DNA of 64,000 nucleotides from CAVTJL01 sp963735065 (GTDB taxonomy: Bacteria; Pseudomonadota; Alphaproteobacteria; Geminicoccales; Geminicoccaceae): positions 496,001-560,000 of the forward strand of contig CAVTJL010000004.1 in NCBI GenBank assembly GCA_963735065.1, in the 5' to 3' direction. The notes under the pieces are model-generated. The model saw only the letters and a program-made list of their open reading frames with translations, had not been told where the DNA came from and did not search any database. Below, piece by piece: positions 42,367-50,883 of this stretch (the stretch's first letter is position 1; each line of letters opens with the position of its first letter). Both the position numbers and the translations under genes were made by a program.

Positions 42367-44093
42367 CTTTCCCGCGGCACCGCATGCCCGCGGCAGCCGC
42401 GCAGGAAGTCGAGATCGGCCCCCTCGTCGGCCTGGAGCACGTGGTCGACATAGAGGCGCTGATAGCCCGAGGCCATGGGCGGGGCAGGCGGTGTCCAGCC
42501 GGCGCGGCGTCGGGCGAGCTCGGCCTCGTCCACGTCGAGGTGGAGGCGGCGCAGGGCCACGTCGAGCTCGATCGCATCGCCCGTGCGGACGAGCGCCAGC
42601 GGGCCGCCGGCGGCCGCCTCGGGAGCGACGTGCAGGACCACGGTGCCGTAGGCGGTGCCGGACATGCGCGCGTCCGAGATGCGCACCATGTCCTTCACAC
42701 CCTGGCGCAGCAGCTTGGACGGCAGGCCCATATTGCCGACCTCGGCCATGCCCGGATAGCCCTTGGGGCCGCAGTTCTTGAGCACCATGACGCTCGAGGC
42801 CTCGATCTCGAGGCTCTCGTCGTCGATCCGCGCCTTGTAGTCCTCGATGCTCTCGAAGACGACGGCCCGGCCGCGGTGGCGCAGCAGCTCCGGGCTCGCG
42901 GCCGAGGGCTTGAGCACGGCGCCCCTGGGGGCGAGGTTGCCGCGCAGGACGGCGATGCCGCCCTCGGCCGTGAGCGGGCGGTCGATCGGGCGGATGACCT
43001 CGGCGTTCCAGTTGGGCGCGTCCCGCACGTTCTCCCAAAGGGTGTGGCCGCTCACGGTGCGCGCGTCGCGATCGAGCAGGCCCGCCTCGCCCAGGGCGCG
43101 CAGCACCGCCGGCAGCCCGCCGGCATAGAAATAGTCTTCCATGAGGTAGCGGCCTGACGGCATCAGATCGACGATGGTCGGGATGCCGCGGCCGAGGCGA
43201 TCCCAATCGTCGAGGCCGAGCTCGATCCCGACGCGGCCGGCCAGCGCCAGGAGGTGGACGACGGCGTTGGTCGAGCCGCCCAGGGCACCGTTGGCGCGGA
43301 TGGCGTTGGCGAAGGCCGCGTGGGTGAGGATCCGCGAGATGCGCAGGTCCTCGCGGACCATCTGGACGGCGCGCCTGCCGGTGAGGAAGGCCATCTGGCG
43401 GCGCCGGCTGTCGACCGCGGGGATCGCCGAGGAGCCCGGCAGGCTCATGCCCAGCGCCTCGGCCAGGCTGTTCATCGTCGAGGCCGTGCCCATGGTCATG
43501 CAGTGGCCGGCCGAGCGCGACATCGAGCTCTCGGCCTCCATGAAGTCGGCGAGCGACATCTCACCGGCCTTCACGGCCTCCGAGAAGCGCCAGACGTCGG
43601 TGCCCGAGCCGATGGGCTTGCCCTTGTACCAGCCGTTCAGCATGGGCCCGCCCGAGAGCACGATGGCCGGCACGTCGCAGGAGGCGGCACCCATCAGCAG
43701 CGCCGGCGTGGTCTTGTCGCAGCCGGTCATCAAGACGACGCCGTCGACCGGGTTGCCGCGGATCGCCTCCTCGACGTCCATGGAGGCGAGGTTGCGAAAG
43801 AGCATGGCGGTCGGCCGCAGGTTGCCCTCGCCGGTCGAGAAGACCGGAAACTCGAGCGGGAAGCCGCCCGCCTCGTAGATGCCGCGCTTCACCCACTCGG
43901 CAAGCTCGCGAAAATGCGCGTTGCAGGGATTGAGCTCGGAGAAGGTGTTGCAGATGCCCACGACCGGGCGGCCATCGAAGAGATGGTCCGGAAAGCCCTG
44001 GTTCTTCATCCAGCTGCGATGGATGAACCCGTCCTTGTCGTGCCCGCCGAACCAGGCCGTGCTCCGACGCTTCCCGCTCCCGCTCCCGCTCAC
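42360..44093 (-). CDS. IlvD/Edd-family sugar-acid dehydratase, L-arabinonate type
   Basis: A 577-residue iron-sulfur dehydratase. SGSGKRRSTAWFGGHDKDGFIHRSWMKNQG at the N-terminus is the signature of L-arabinonate dehydratases (and related sugar acids) as opposed to IlvD. MTGCDKTTPALLMGA and SAGHCMTMGTASTMNSL give the cluster-binding Cys. STNAVVHLLALAGR and the lysine region GNLAPRGAVLKPSA are also present. I start at GTG 44093 because GGGAGGAAGCAG precedes it; a longer frame upstream has no conserved sequence. Beside a sugar ABC operon it suggests non-phosphorylative pentose catabolism. Confidence 0.85.
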   Translation of the reverse strand: MSGSGSGKRRSTAWFGGHDKDGFIHRSWMKNQGFPDHLFDGRPVVGICNTFSELNPCNAHFRELAEWVKRGIYEAGGFPLEFPVFSTGEGNLRPTAMLFRNLASMDVEEAIRGNPVDGVVLMTGCDKTTPALLMGAASCDVPAIVLSGGPMLNGWYKGKPIGSGTDVWRFSEAVKAGEMSLADFMEAESSMSRSAGHCMTMGTASTMNSLAEALGMSLPGSSAIPAVDSRRRQMAFLTGRRAVQMVREDLRISRILTHAAFANAIRANGALGGSTNAVVHLLALAGRVGIELGLDDWDRLGRGIPTIVDLMPSGRYLMEDYFYAGGLPAVLRALGEAGLLDRDARTVSGHTLWENVRDAPNWNAEVIRPIDRPLTAEGGIAVLRGNLAPRGAVLKPSAASPELLRHRGRAVVFESIEDYKARIDDESLEIEASSVMVLKNCGPKGYPGMAEVGNMGLPSKLLRQGVKDMVRISDARMSGTAYGTVVLHVAPEAAAGGPLALVRTGDAIELDVALRRLHLDVDEAELARRRAGWTPPAPPMASGYQRLYVDHVLQADEGADLDFLRGCRGHAVPRESH

Positions 44094-44181
44094 CTGCTTC
44101 CTCCCGTTGCTGCGGAACGACACTAGCCGCTGGGCCGTTTCTTCGCACGGTGAACCGGGTTGTCCCGGCGAAATAAATCGG

Positions 44182-44221
44182 AACATATTGGAAGGTTATC
44201 CGTCTTCAACCTAGACGTCTA
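44182..44221 (-). promoter_or_regulatory. Candidate promoter with palindrome TAGACGTCTA for the dehydratase gene
   Basis: On the - strand, TTGAAG (44209-44204) and TATGTT (44187-44182) are 16 bases apart. Directly upstream of the -35 is the perfect 10-bp palindrome TAGACGTCTA (44212-44221), a plausible operator. It lies about 90 bases upstream of the dehydratase GTG, in a gap with a divergent gene. Pattern only; the cognate regulator is unknown. Confidence 0.35.
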
Positions 44222-44287
44222 ACAGCGGCAAAGACCGCAGCGTCGCCGGACCGCCTGCCCACGGGCCGTAGCGATGATGGAGGAGAG

Positions 44288-45298
44288 ATGAGTCCGGCCT
44301 CAGCGCGCCGGAACGCGTCGGCGTTCCTTTCGTGGATGCGGACCTTCGGCGGTGGCCGGAAGGTCCCGGGCTGGGTGCGATACGTGCTCGGCCCCGCATT
44401 GACGATCGCGGCCATCGTTGGCCTCGCGCTCGTCATCGACTGGCATACATTTTTCCGCACGCTCCAGCACGCCTCGCCAGGCCTGATCCTGGCGGCCACG
44501 GCGCTGATGGTCGTCGACCGGCTGATCATGTCCTGGAAATGGCAGTTGCTGCTGGCGCCGATCGGGGCCCGCATCTCGTTCCTGGAGAACTGGCGCATCT
44601 ACTCGGCCAGCCAGGCGGCGGCCCACCTCCTGCCGCTCGACGTCGCTGCGGACGGCCTGCGGGCCGCCTGGGTGGCGCGGCGCGGCTCCAGCATCAGCGC
44701 CGTGGCGGCCACGATCGTGGTCGAGAGGGCGCTCGGGATCCTGGTCTCGATCGGGCTCTCGGCTGTGGCCGCCCTCGGCCTCGGCGTCGGCCTTCTGAGC
44801 TTGGGCGTCGGCACAGCTGCTGCGATCGGCGTGGCTTGTGCGTGCCTGCTGGCCCTCGTGCTGCTGACCCCTGCGCGGCGCATCCTTCTGCGCGGCGTCA
44901 TGCGGCTGCGCCGGCTGCGCCGGTTCGTGACGACGCTGCGACGGCTCGGCCGGGACGGCGAGACGCTCTCGGCCGTGACCGCTCTGACGCTGCTGCGCCA
45001 GATGGTCGTCGTGCTGGCCAACTGCGTCATCGCCGTGGGGCTGGGGCTGCACATCGATCCGCTCGTCTTCGCGGGCGCGTTCCTCGTGGCGCTCTTCCTG
45101 GCGCGTTTGCCCGGCAGCCTGGGCGGGCTCGGCGTCTTCGACGTGGCCCTGACCTCGCTCCTCGTGGTGTTCGGCATCAGCCCCGCCGCGGCATTCGCCT
45201 GCGCGCTGACGGGCCGGGTGCTGGCCCTTCTCGCGCTGGTGCCGGGCCTCTGCCTGCTGCCGTTCGCCGGCAGGCGATACGGCGTCTCGCCCGCCTAG
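44288..45298 (+). CDS. Lysylphosphatidylglycerol-synthase-TM / flippase-like membrane protein (UPF0104)
   Basis: A 336-residue integral membrane protein with about eight hydrophobic segments, of the UPF0104/LPG-synthase transmembrane family. LQHASPGLILAATALMVVDRLIMSWKWQLLLAPIG and LPLDVAADGLRAAWVARRG fit the family, as does the C-terminal LPGSLGGLGVFDVALTSLLVVFG, whose PG.lGg.G is the conserved motif. Related proteins include the membrane half of MprF and glycosyltransferase-linked flippases. It lies divergent from the dehydratase and convergent with the Lrp gene. Role not determinable. Confidence 0.85.
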   Translation: MSPASARRNASAFLSWMRTFGGGRKVPGWVRYVLGPALTIAAIVGLALVIDWHTFFRTLQHASPGLILAATALMVVDRLIMSWKWQLLLAPIGARISFLENWRIYSASQAAAHLLPLDVAADGLRAAWVARRGSSISAVAATIVVERALGILVSIGLSAVAALGLGVGLLSLGVGTAAAIGVACACLLALVLLTPARRILLRGVMRLRRLRRFVTTLRRLGRDGETLSAVTALTLLRQMVVVLANCVIAVGLGLHIDPLVFAGAFLVALFLARLPGSLGGLGVFDVALTSLLVVFGISPAAAFACALTGRVLALLALVPGLCLLPFAGRRYGVSPA

Positions 45299-45319
45299 CA
45301 CCGCAACCCAGCAGGCTGG

Positions 45320-45829
45320 CTATCCCTGGCCCGAGGGCCAGGGCGTCGGCGCCGGATGCGGCTCGCCGATGACCTGCCGTATCGCGATGATGGTGCGGAA
45401 CGCACGGACGTTCCGATCGTCGTGGAACACCTCCCGGGCAAAGCCTTCGTAGGCTTCCATGCCGGCCAGCTGGAGCTGGAGGACGAAGTCCGCCTCGCCC
45501 GTGACGTACCAGGCCTGCCGCACCTCGGGACGCGCGCGGAGCTTGCGCGTGAAGGCGTCGAGCTCGGCCAGCCCCTCGCGCTCCAGCGAGACGAGGACGT
45601 GCATCGTCAAGGGAAGGCCGAGGGCGGAGGGGTGCACGACAGCCACGTCGGCGACGATGACGCCTTCCCGCCTGAGCCGGCGCAGGCGGCGCAGCACGGC
45701 GCTTTCCGAGAGGCCCACACGTTCGGCCAACAGACGGGCGGGCACCTGATTGTCGACCTGCACCTGCTCCAGCAGGGCGCGATCGAACCGGTCCAGGGCG
45801 ACGGGATTCGGCATCGAGGCTCCAGACAT
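45320..45829 (-). CDS. Lrp/AsnC-family transcriptional regulator
   Basis: A 169-residue regulator with an N-terminal winged helix-turn-helix (LDRFDRALLEQVQVDNQVPARLLAERVGLSESAVLRRLRRLRREGVI) and a C-terminal RAM/AsnC domain (VRQAWYVTGEADFVLQLQL). ATG 45829 gives MSGASMPNPVALD; 45814 is possible. It is divergent from the ammonia-lyase gene, with 68 bases between starts, and so is the likely local regulator of amino-acid catabolism. A perfect 8-bp hairpin (CCCTGGCC..GGCCAGGG, 45324-45343) falls at its 3' end. Confidence 0.92.
   Translation of the reverse strand: MSGASMPNPVALDRFDRALLEQVQVDNQVPARLLAERVGLSESAVLRRLRRLRREGVIVADVAVVHPSALGLPLTMHVLVSLEREGLAELDAFTRKLRARPEVRQAWYVTGEADFVLQLQLAGMEAYEGFAREVFHDDRNVRAFRTIIAIRQVIGEPHPAPTPWPSGQG
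45324..45343. terminator. Possible hairpin in the convergent gap of the flippase-like and Lrp genes
   Basis: An 8-bp perfect inverted repeat with a four-base loop sits just past the stop of the flippase-like gene and inside the last codons of the Lrp gene. No T-run follows on either strand. It could terminate or stabilise transcripts of the two convergent genes, or be coding coincidence. Confidence 0.25.
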
Positions 45830-45897
45830 GACGGAAACAGGCGCACAATAGCATGATTTGGGCGCCAACCGCCCGTGTCATCGAGCAGAATGCCGGC

Positions 45898-46971
45898 ATG
45901 ACAAACGATCCCAATCCCGCGCTGGGCGCGGAAGGCATAGCGGCGGAACTGCTTCGGCTTTCGCCGGCCTATGCGGCCACGCCTCTTCTCGACCTCCATG
46001 CCCTGGCGGCCCGGTGCGGTGTCGCCCAGATCCTGGCCAAGGACGAGGGCCGGCGCATGCTGCGCAGCTTCAAGTCCCTGGGCGGCACCTATGCCGGCCT
46101 GCGCGCGCTGGCCCGTGCTGCCGGCACGGACATCACCGGCCTGCTCGATCCGGTGAGCCGCCCGAGCGGCCTGCCGGCCCTGATCTGCGCCAGCGACGGC
46201 AATCACGGCCTTGCCGTGGCCGCCGCCGCGCGGCTCGCCGGTGCCTCGGCCCGCGTCTATCTGCATGCCGGCGTGCCGGCGGCGCGGGCCCGGCGGATCG
46301 TGGCCGAGGGTGCCGAGATCGCTTGGGTGGCAGGCACCTATGACGACGCGGTGGACAAGGCGGCCGAGGCGGCACGGGCCGGGGAGGGCGTCCTCATTGC
46401 CGACACGACGGACGATCCCACCGATCCCGTCGTGGCCGACGTGATGGCGGGCTACGGCGTGATCGGCGCGGAGATCCGCCGGCAGGTCGACGATGCGGGC
46501 CTGCCGCGACCGACGCACCTCCTCGTCCAGGCGGGCGTGGGTGGCCTTGCAGCAGCCCTGGCCGGCAGTCTCGGGGCATGGCTGGCGCCCCCGGCAGCGG
46601 TGATCGTCGTCGAGCCGGCCAGCACGGCCTGCGTCACCGCCGCCCTTGCGGCAAGCCGGCCCGTGCGTCTTTCGGGCGAGCTCGAGACCTCGGCCGAGAT
46701 GCTGTCCTGCGGCCTAGCGAGCGCGCCCGCCCTGGCGGTGCTGCGCAGGCACGGCGCCCGCGCGGTGACGGTCTCGGAAGCAGCGCTTCGCGATGCGACC
46801 CGCCTGTTGCGCGAGCATGGCGGCCCGGCCTCGACGCCTTCAGGTGCGGCGGGCCTCGCCGGTCTCGCGAGCCTGCAGACGTCTGGGGATGCTGCGAGCT
46901 TCGGGCTCGATGCCACGAGCCGCGCCTTGATCATCGTCACCGAGGCCGAGCTCGAGGACGACGCGGCATGA
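45898..46971 (+). CDS. Diaminopropionate ammonia-lyase-like PLP enzyme
   Basis: A 357-residue fold-type II PLP enzyme. The Schiff-base lysine is in RMLRSFKSLGGTYAGLRAL (about residues 55-73), the cofactor-phosphate region in ICASDGNHGLAVAAAARLAG and the Gly-rich loop in VQAGVGGLAAALAG. The layout matches 2,3-diaminopropionate ammonia-lyase more than threonine dehydratase, and the neighbouring hydrolase fits. Substrate identity is inferred. ATG 45898 is chosen; the stop overlaps the hydrolase ATG (ATGA). Divergent Lrp gene upstream. Confidence 0.82.
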   Translation: MTNDPNPALGAEGIAAELLRLSPAYAATPLLDLHALAARCGVAQILAKDEGRRMLRSFKSLGGTYAGLRALARAAGTDITGLLDPVSRPSGLPALICASDGNHGLAVAAAARLAGASARVYLHAGVPAARARRIVAEGAEIAWVAGTYDDAVDKAAEAARAGEGVLIADTTDDPTDPVVADVMAGYGVIGAEIRRQVDDAGLPRPTHLLVQAGVGGLAAALAGSLGAWLAPPAAVIVVEPASTACVTAALAASRPVRLSGELETSAEMLSCGLASAPALAVLRRHGARAVTVSEAALRDATRLLREHGGPASTPSGAAGLAGLASLQTSGDAASFGLDATSRALIIVTEAELEDDAA

Positions 46972-48248
46972 CCATGGAGCACGATGTTGGCAGGTCCTCC
47001 CTGCCGTCGCTGTCGGTCGATGGCGAGCGTCTGCTCGATCGTATCCAGCGGCTGGGGCAGGTGGGACGTGACGAGAGCGGCAGGCTGACGCGGCTCGCGG
47101 CGTCGGACGCCGACCGGGCCGGACGTGACCTGCTCAAGGATTGGATGGAAGCTGCCGGCCTCGAGGTGGCCGTGGACCGCATCGGCAACATCTTCGGGAT
47201 CTGGCACGCCGCGGAGAGCCGCGAGCCTTCGCCCGTGATGATCGGCTCGCACATCGACACCGTCATCGACGCCGGCGTCTATGACGGCTGCTACGGTGTG
47301 CTGGCCGGTCTCGAGGTCCTGGCCGCCCTGAAAGGCGCCGGGCTCGTGCCTTCCTCGCCGATCGCGGTCGCGGCCTTCACCAACGAGGAGGGCGTCCGCT
47401 ACGCGCCCGACATGATGGGCTCGCTGGTCCATGCGGGCGGCCTCGCGCCCGAGGTGGCGCTGGCGACGGTGGGCACGGATGGGACGGTGCTGGGCCAGGA
47501 GCTGGCCCGCATCGGCTATGCCGGTGCCGAGGAGCCGGGCTTCCTGCGGCCACGAGCCTATGTGGAGCTCCATGTCGAGCAGGGGCCCATTCTCGATTCC
47601 GAAGGCATCCCGATCGGCGCCGTGGCGAGCCTCCAGGGCATCTCGTGGCAGCGCGTCACGATCGAGGGTGTGGCGAACCACGCCGGGACGACGCCCATCG
47701 CGATGAGGCGCGATGCCGGCCTCGCGGCCGCCCGGGTCGTGACCTTCCTGCGCGACCACATTGCCGGCCCGAGCGAGGGCACCGTGGCGACGGTGGGCCG
47801 CATGCGCCTCGAGCCCGATGCGATCAACGTCATCCCGTCCTGCGCCACCCTCACGGTCGATCTCCGCGATCCGGACGAGGCGAGGCTGCAGGCGGCCGAG
47901 GCCGCGCTTGCCCGCTATCTGGGCGAGCTGGCGCAGGCCGAGGGCCTGTCGATCTCGGTCGAGCGCCTGGCTCGGTTCGCGCCCGTGACCTTCGATGCCG
48001 GCATCGTCGAGCTGGTGGAGGGTGCCGCTCTGCGCCGCGGCCTGCGCTCGCGGCGCATGACGTCCGGTGCCGGCCACGACGCGCAGATGATGGCCCGCAT
48101 CTGCCCGGCCGCCATGATCTTCGTGCCCAGCCGCGATGGGATCAGCCACAGCCCGCGCGAGCACACGGCGGCATCGGACCTCGTCGCCGGGGCGAACGTG
48201 CTGCTCGACGTCGTGCGGCGGCTCGCGGGGGTCGATGCCCGCGTGTGA
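46968..48248 (+). CDS. Zn-dependent amidohydrolase (allantoate / N-carbamoyl-amino acid hydrolase family)
   Basis: A 426-residue M20-type metallohydrolase of the hydantoinase/carbamoylase family. Metal ligands are in IGSHIDTVIDAGVYDGCYGVLAGLEVL (His and Asp, about residues 91-117), FTNEEGVRY (about 139-147), ELHVEQGPILDSEG, and ISHSPREHT near the end. A dimerisation domain occupies the middle, with GVANHAGTTPIAMRRDA. The ATG overlaps the ammonia-lyase stop, so the two form an operon for breakdown of an N-substituted amino acid. Exact substrate not determinable. Confidence 0.9.
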   Translation: MTMEHDVGRSSLPSLSVDGERLLDRIQRLGQVGRDESGRLTRLAASDADRAGRDLLKDWMEAAGLEVAVDRIGNIFGIWHAAESREPSPVMIGSHIDTVIDAGVYDGCYGVLAGLEVLAALKGAGLVPSSPIAVAAFTNEEGVRYAPDMMGSLVHAGGLAPEVALATVGTDGTVLGQELARIGYAGAEEPGFLRPRAYVELHVEQGPILDSEGIPIGAVASLQGISWQRVTIEGVANHAGTTPIAMRRDAGLAAARVVTFLRDHIAGPSEGTVATVGRMRLEPDAINVIPSCATLTVDLRDPDEARLQAAEAALARYLGELAQAEGLSISVERLARFAPVTFDAGIVELVEGAALRRGLRSRRMTSGAGHDAQMMARICPAAMIFVPSRDGISHSPREHTAASDLVAGANVLLDVVRRLAGVDARV

Positions 48249-48354
48249 GGCGGCGCCTGGCAGCCGCTGCGGGTGTCGGGTGCGCCGTCGACGGCTGGAA
48301 GCTCGGCGCTCTCAGCGCGCACCGCTGATCTCCGACCTGCGGAGGTTGTGGCGC

Positions 48355-48834
48355 CTATGGCCGGGGCGCAGCAGTGTGACGACGGGCTGCGGCTCTTGTG
48401 CGCCGCGCCCTGCCAGCAGGAAGAGCCTCTGTCCTGCCCATCTCGAGCAACGTCAAGGTTTCTGGCTTGTGGTCCAGGAGGATCAAGAGATTGCTGATCG
48501 CGCGGCTGGGCACGAGGTCGCCCGCCTCGTACTTCTGAAAGGCACGGGGTCCGCCGCCGATCAGCTCACCTGCCATGAGCTGCGTGAGGCCGAGCTTCTT
48601 GCGGATCCGCCTGATCTGCTCCGGCTGGAGCAATCCCTCGGCGCGGGCCTTGAGCCGGCTCAAGGCCCGGTCGGATACCTTCATGTCCTCCCCTGTGTGG
48701 ATGCTTTCCTGCGACTGGTCACAATACCAGCCCGGCATATCCAAGGTCACGCTCAGGCCCTTGTAGGTGAGCGTCAAGGGCCGCACGTCGCGATGCATGG
48801 GTGCCCCCGTCTCCGGGCAGACCGGATCAGCCAT
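48355..48834 (-). CDS. MqsA-family antitoxin
   Basis: A 159-residue two-part antitoxin. The N-terminal zinc-ribbon-like part is PVCPETGAPMHRDVRPLTLTYKGLSVTLDMPGWYCDQSQESIHTGEDM; two of the four Cys of E. coli MqsA are Thr/Ser here, as in many alphaproteobacterial homologues. The C-terminal HTH is IRRIRKKLGLTQLMAGELIGGGPRAFQKYEAGDLVPSRAI. The start ATG 48834 overlaps by eight bases the stop of the toxin remnant upstream, the usual toxin-first order. About 25 Arg-rich residues at the C-terminus look unusual. Confidence 0.85.
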   Translation of the reverse strand: MADPVCPETGAPMHRDVRPLTLTYKGLSVTLDMPGWYCDQSQESIHTGEDMKVSDRALSRLKARAEGLLQPEQIRRIRKKLGLTQLMAGELIGGGPRAFQKYEAGDLVPSRAISNLLILLDHKPETLTLLEMGRTEALPAGRARRTRAAARRHTAAPRP

Positions 48835-48940
48835 TGTCCTTCTCCTTGAACGACAGCACCACGAACTCGCTGACGGCATCCGCGGTGAACTTGACGTAGA
48901 GCGTCCCGGCGGGCGAGGGGACGTGGTAGACATCCGCGTG
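48827..48940 (-). pseudogene. MqsR-like toxin remnant (C-terminal piece)
   Basis: Directly upstream of the antitoxin, overlapping it by eight bases, is a frame ending ADVYHVPSPAGTLYVKF then TADAVSEFVVLSFKEKDNG. This matches the end of MqsR-type toxins (WQDVYxxP..G.LYVKFT...VLSFKEK). Upstream of about 48940 the frame carries no MqsR sequence and the aldolase gene begins at 49026 on the other strand, so roughly the first 60-65 residues are missing. No start codon is convincing. The toxin is therefore inactive. Confidence 0.75.
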
Positions 48941-49025
48941 GCCGCATGGGCATGCTTGGTCATCGCCGGCACTTCTCGGTATGGTCCCGGCGGCGGCCGG
49001 GAACGAGCCGCGGCGGGGAGGGACG

Positions 49026-49928
49026 ATGGGCGGCAACGGCGCGTTTCGCGGGATCTATCCTATTCTCTATGCCTTCTTCGACGCCGGGGGCAGGCTCGAT
49101 CGCGAGGCGATGCGGCGGCAGGCGATGGCCTGCGTGCGGGGCGGCGCCCACGGCATTGCGGCGCTCGGGCTCGCGACCGAGGTCTCCAAGCTCACGCTGG
49201 CCGAGCGTCACGACGTGATGGAGTGGCTCGCGGCCGACGTGGCCGGGCAGATCCCCATCGCGATCACGGTCTTCGGCGAGACGGTCCAGGCGCAGATCGA
49301 CTTCGTGCGGGCCGCGGCCGATCTCGGCGTCGCCTGGGTGATCCTGCAGCCGCCGCCGCAGCGGCCGCTCGAGGAGATCGAGCTGTTGCGGTTCTTCGGC
49401 CAGGTCGCCGACGCGTCGCCCATTCCGGTGGCGGTGCAGAACGCGCCTCAATATATCGGCGTGGGGCTGTCCAACGAGGGGCTCCTCAGCCTCAGGCGCA
49501 ACCACCCGAACTTCGTGCTCTTGAAGGGCGAGGCGTCGGCGCTCGAGATCGCCGCCACGATCGAGGCGCTGGGGGGCGAGGTCGCCGTCTTCAACGGCCG
49601 GGCCGGGCTGGAGCTGCCGGATATCCTGCGCGCCGGCTGCGCCGGCATGATCCCCGCACCCGAGTGCTTCGACGTGCAGGTCAAGATCTTCGAGGCGCTC
49701 GAGCGCGGCGAGGAGGCCCTGGCGGAGCAGCTCTATCGGGAGATCCTGCCGCTCGTGACCTTCCTGATGCAGTCGGTCTCGCAGTTCATCTGCTACGGCA
49801 AGCGGATCACGGCCCGCCGCCTCGGGCTCGGGCCCGTCTTCGACCGCGAGCCCTGCCAGCGGCCGGTACCCCTCGGGCTCGCGGCGATGGAGCGCTACAG
49901 CGCATTCCTGGAGCCCTTCCCGGGCTGA
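49026..49928 (+). CDS. DHDPS/NAL-family aldolase or dehydratase
   Basis: A 300-residue TIM-barrel enzyme of the dihydrodipicolinate synthase superfamily. The Schiff-base lysine is in NFVLLKGEASALEI (about residue 164); GGAHGIAALGLATEVSKLTLAER holds the usual GTTGE-position, modified to GLATE. Altered GTTGE suggests a substrate other than dihydrodipicolinate, such as a 2-keto-3-deoxy sugar acid or a related acid. ATG 49026 follows GGGGAGGGACG. Proximity to a CUT2 sugar importer on the opposite strand fits sugar-acid catabolism; this is inference. Confidence 0.85.
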   Translation: MGGNGAFRGIYPILYAFFDAGGRLDREAMRRQAMACVRGGAHGIAALGLATEVSKLTLAERHDVMEWLAADVAGQIPIAITVFGETVQAQIDFVRAAADLGVAWVILQPPPQRPLEEIELLRFFGQVADASPIPVAVQNAPQYIGVGLSNEGLLSLRRNHPNFVLLKGEASALEIAATIEALGGEVAVFNGRAGLELPDILRAGCAGMIPAPECFDVQVKIFEALERGEEALAEQLYREILPLVTFLMQSVSQFICYGKRITARRLGLGPVFDREPCQRPVPLGLAAMERYSAFLEPFPG

Positions 49929-49953
49929 AAGCCGGGCTGCGCAGGGCCGGCCC

Positions 49954-50883
49954 TCAGTGAGGATGCCGGCGGCGCGCCTCCTCGATGTGCTGCTGGTCCT
50001 CCTCCGCCTCCTTCTTGAAGGCCGTGGCCATGGCGTGCTCGGCGGCCGCACCCGCCTCCCATTGGCTGCCGGTTCCGCTGGACTTGGCCTCGTCGGCACG
50101 CGCGAACTCGTCGAGCTCGGCCGAGAGCTGCTCGAGCTCCTTGCCGCCGGCCATCATGTTGAGGAGCTGCTCGCGCTCGATCTCGTCCTTGGCGAAGGTG
50201 CCGAGGGTCTTGCCGCGGTTGAGGACGGTGAACTTGTCGCCCACCGCCCAGGCGTGGTGGACGTTGTGGGTGATGAAGATGACGCCCAGGCCGCGGCCGC
50301 GGGCCTGGGCCACGTAGCGCAGGACGACCGAGGCCTGCTTGACGCCCAGGGCCGAGGTGGGCTCGTCGAGGATCAGCACCTTGGCGCCGAAATAGACCGC
50401 GCGGGCGATCGCCACGCATTGCCGCTCGCCGCCCGAGAGGGTGCCCACGGCCTGGGAGGCGTCGCGCACCTGGATGCCGATCTTGCCCATCTCGTCGCGC
50501 GCGATCTTGTTCGCCCGGGTGACGTCGAAGCGCCGGAACGGGCCCCAGCCGGTCTCCATCTCCCGGCCCATGAAGAAGTTCCGCGTGATGCTCATCAGCG
50601 GAATCATCGCGAGATCCTGGAAGACCGTGGCGATGCCGCGGTCGAGGGCATCGCGCGGGCTCTGCAGGAGCGTGGGCTCGCCCTCGATGAGGATCTGGCC
50701 GCCGGTCGGCTGATGCACGCCCGAGAGGGTCTTGATGAGGGTCGACTTGCCGGCACCATTGTCGCCCAGCAGGCAGTGGACCTCGCCGGCCTGGACCGTC
50801 ATCGAGACGCCCGAGAGGGCGATGACCGAGCCGAACTGCTTGCTGATGTTCTGCACATCGATGAGGGGGGCTGTCGTCGCCAT
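49954..50883 (-). CDS. CUT2-type sugar ABC transporter ATP-binding protein (single domain)
   Basis: A 309-residue ATPase. Walker A is GDNGAGKSTLIKT (about residues 39-51), the signature is LSGGERQCVAIARAV, Walker B is VLILDEPTSALG and the switch is FITHNVHHAWA. The C-terminus is longer than usual, acidic and helical (about 240-309, QLSAELDEFARADEAKS and EEAEEDQQHIEEARRRH), which may be a regulatory tail. The ATG overlaps the permease stop. It is the last gene of an SBP-permease-ATPase operon. Confidence 0.92.
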   Translation of the reverse strand: MATTAPLIDVQNISKQFGSVIALSGVSMTVQAGEVHCLLGDNGAGKSTLIKTLSGVHQPTGGQILIEGEPTLLQSPRDALDRGIATVFQDLAMIPLMSITRNFFMGREMETGWGPFRRFDVTRANKIARDEMGKIGIQVRDASQAVGTLSGGERQCVAIARAVYFGAKVLILDEPTSALGVKQASVVLRYVAQARGRGLGVIFITHNVHHAWAVGDKFTVLNRGKTLGTFAKDEIEREQLLNMMAGGKELEQLSAELDEFARADEAKSSGTGSQWEAGAAAEHAMATAFKKEAEEDQQHIEEARRRHPH

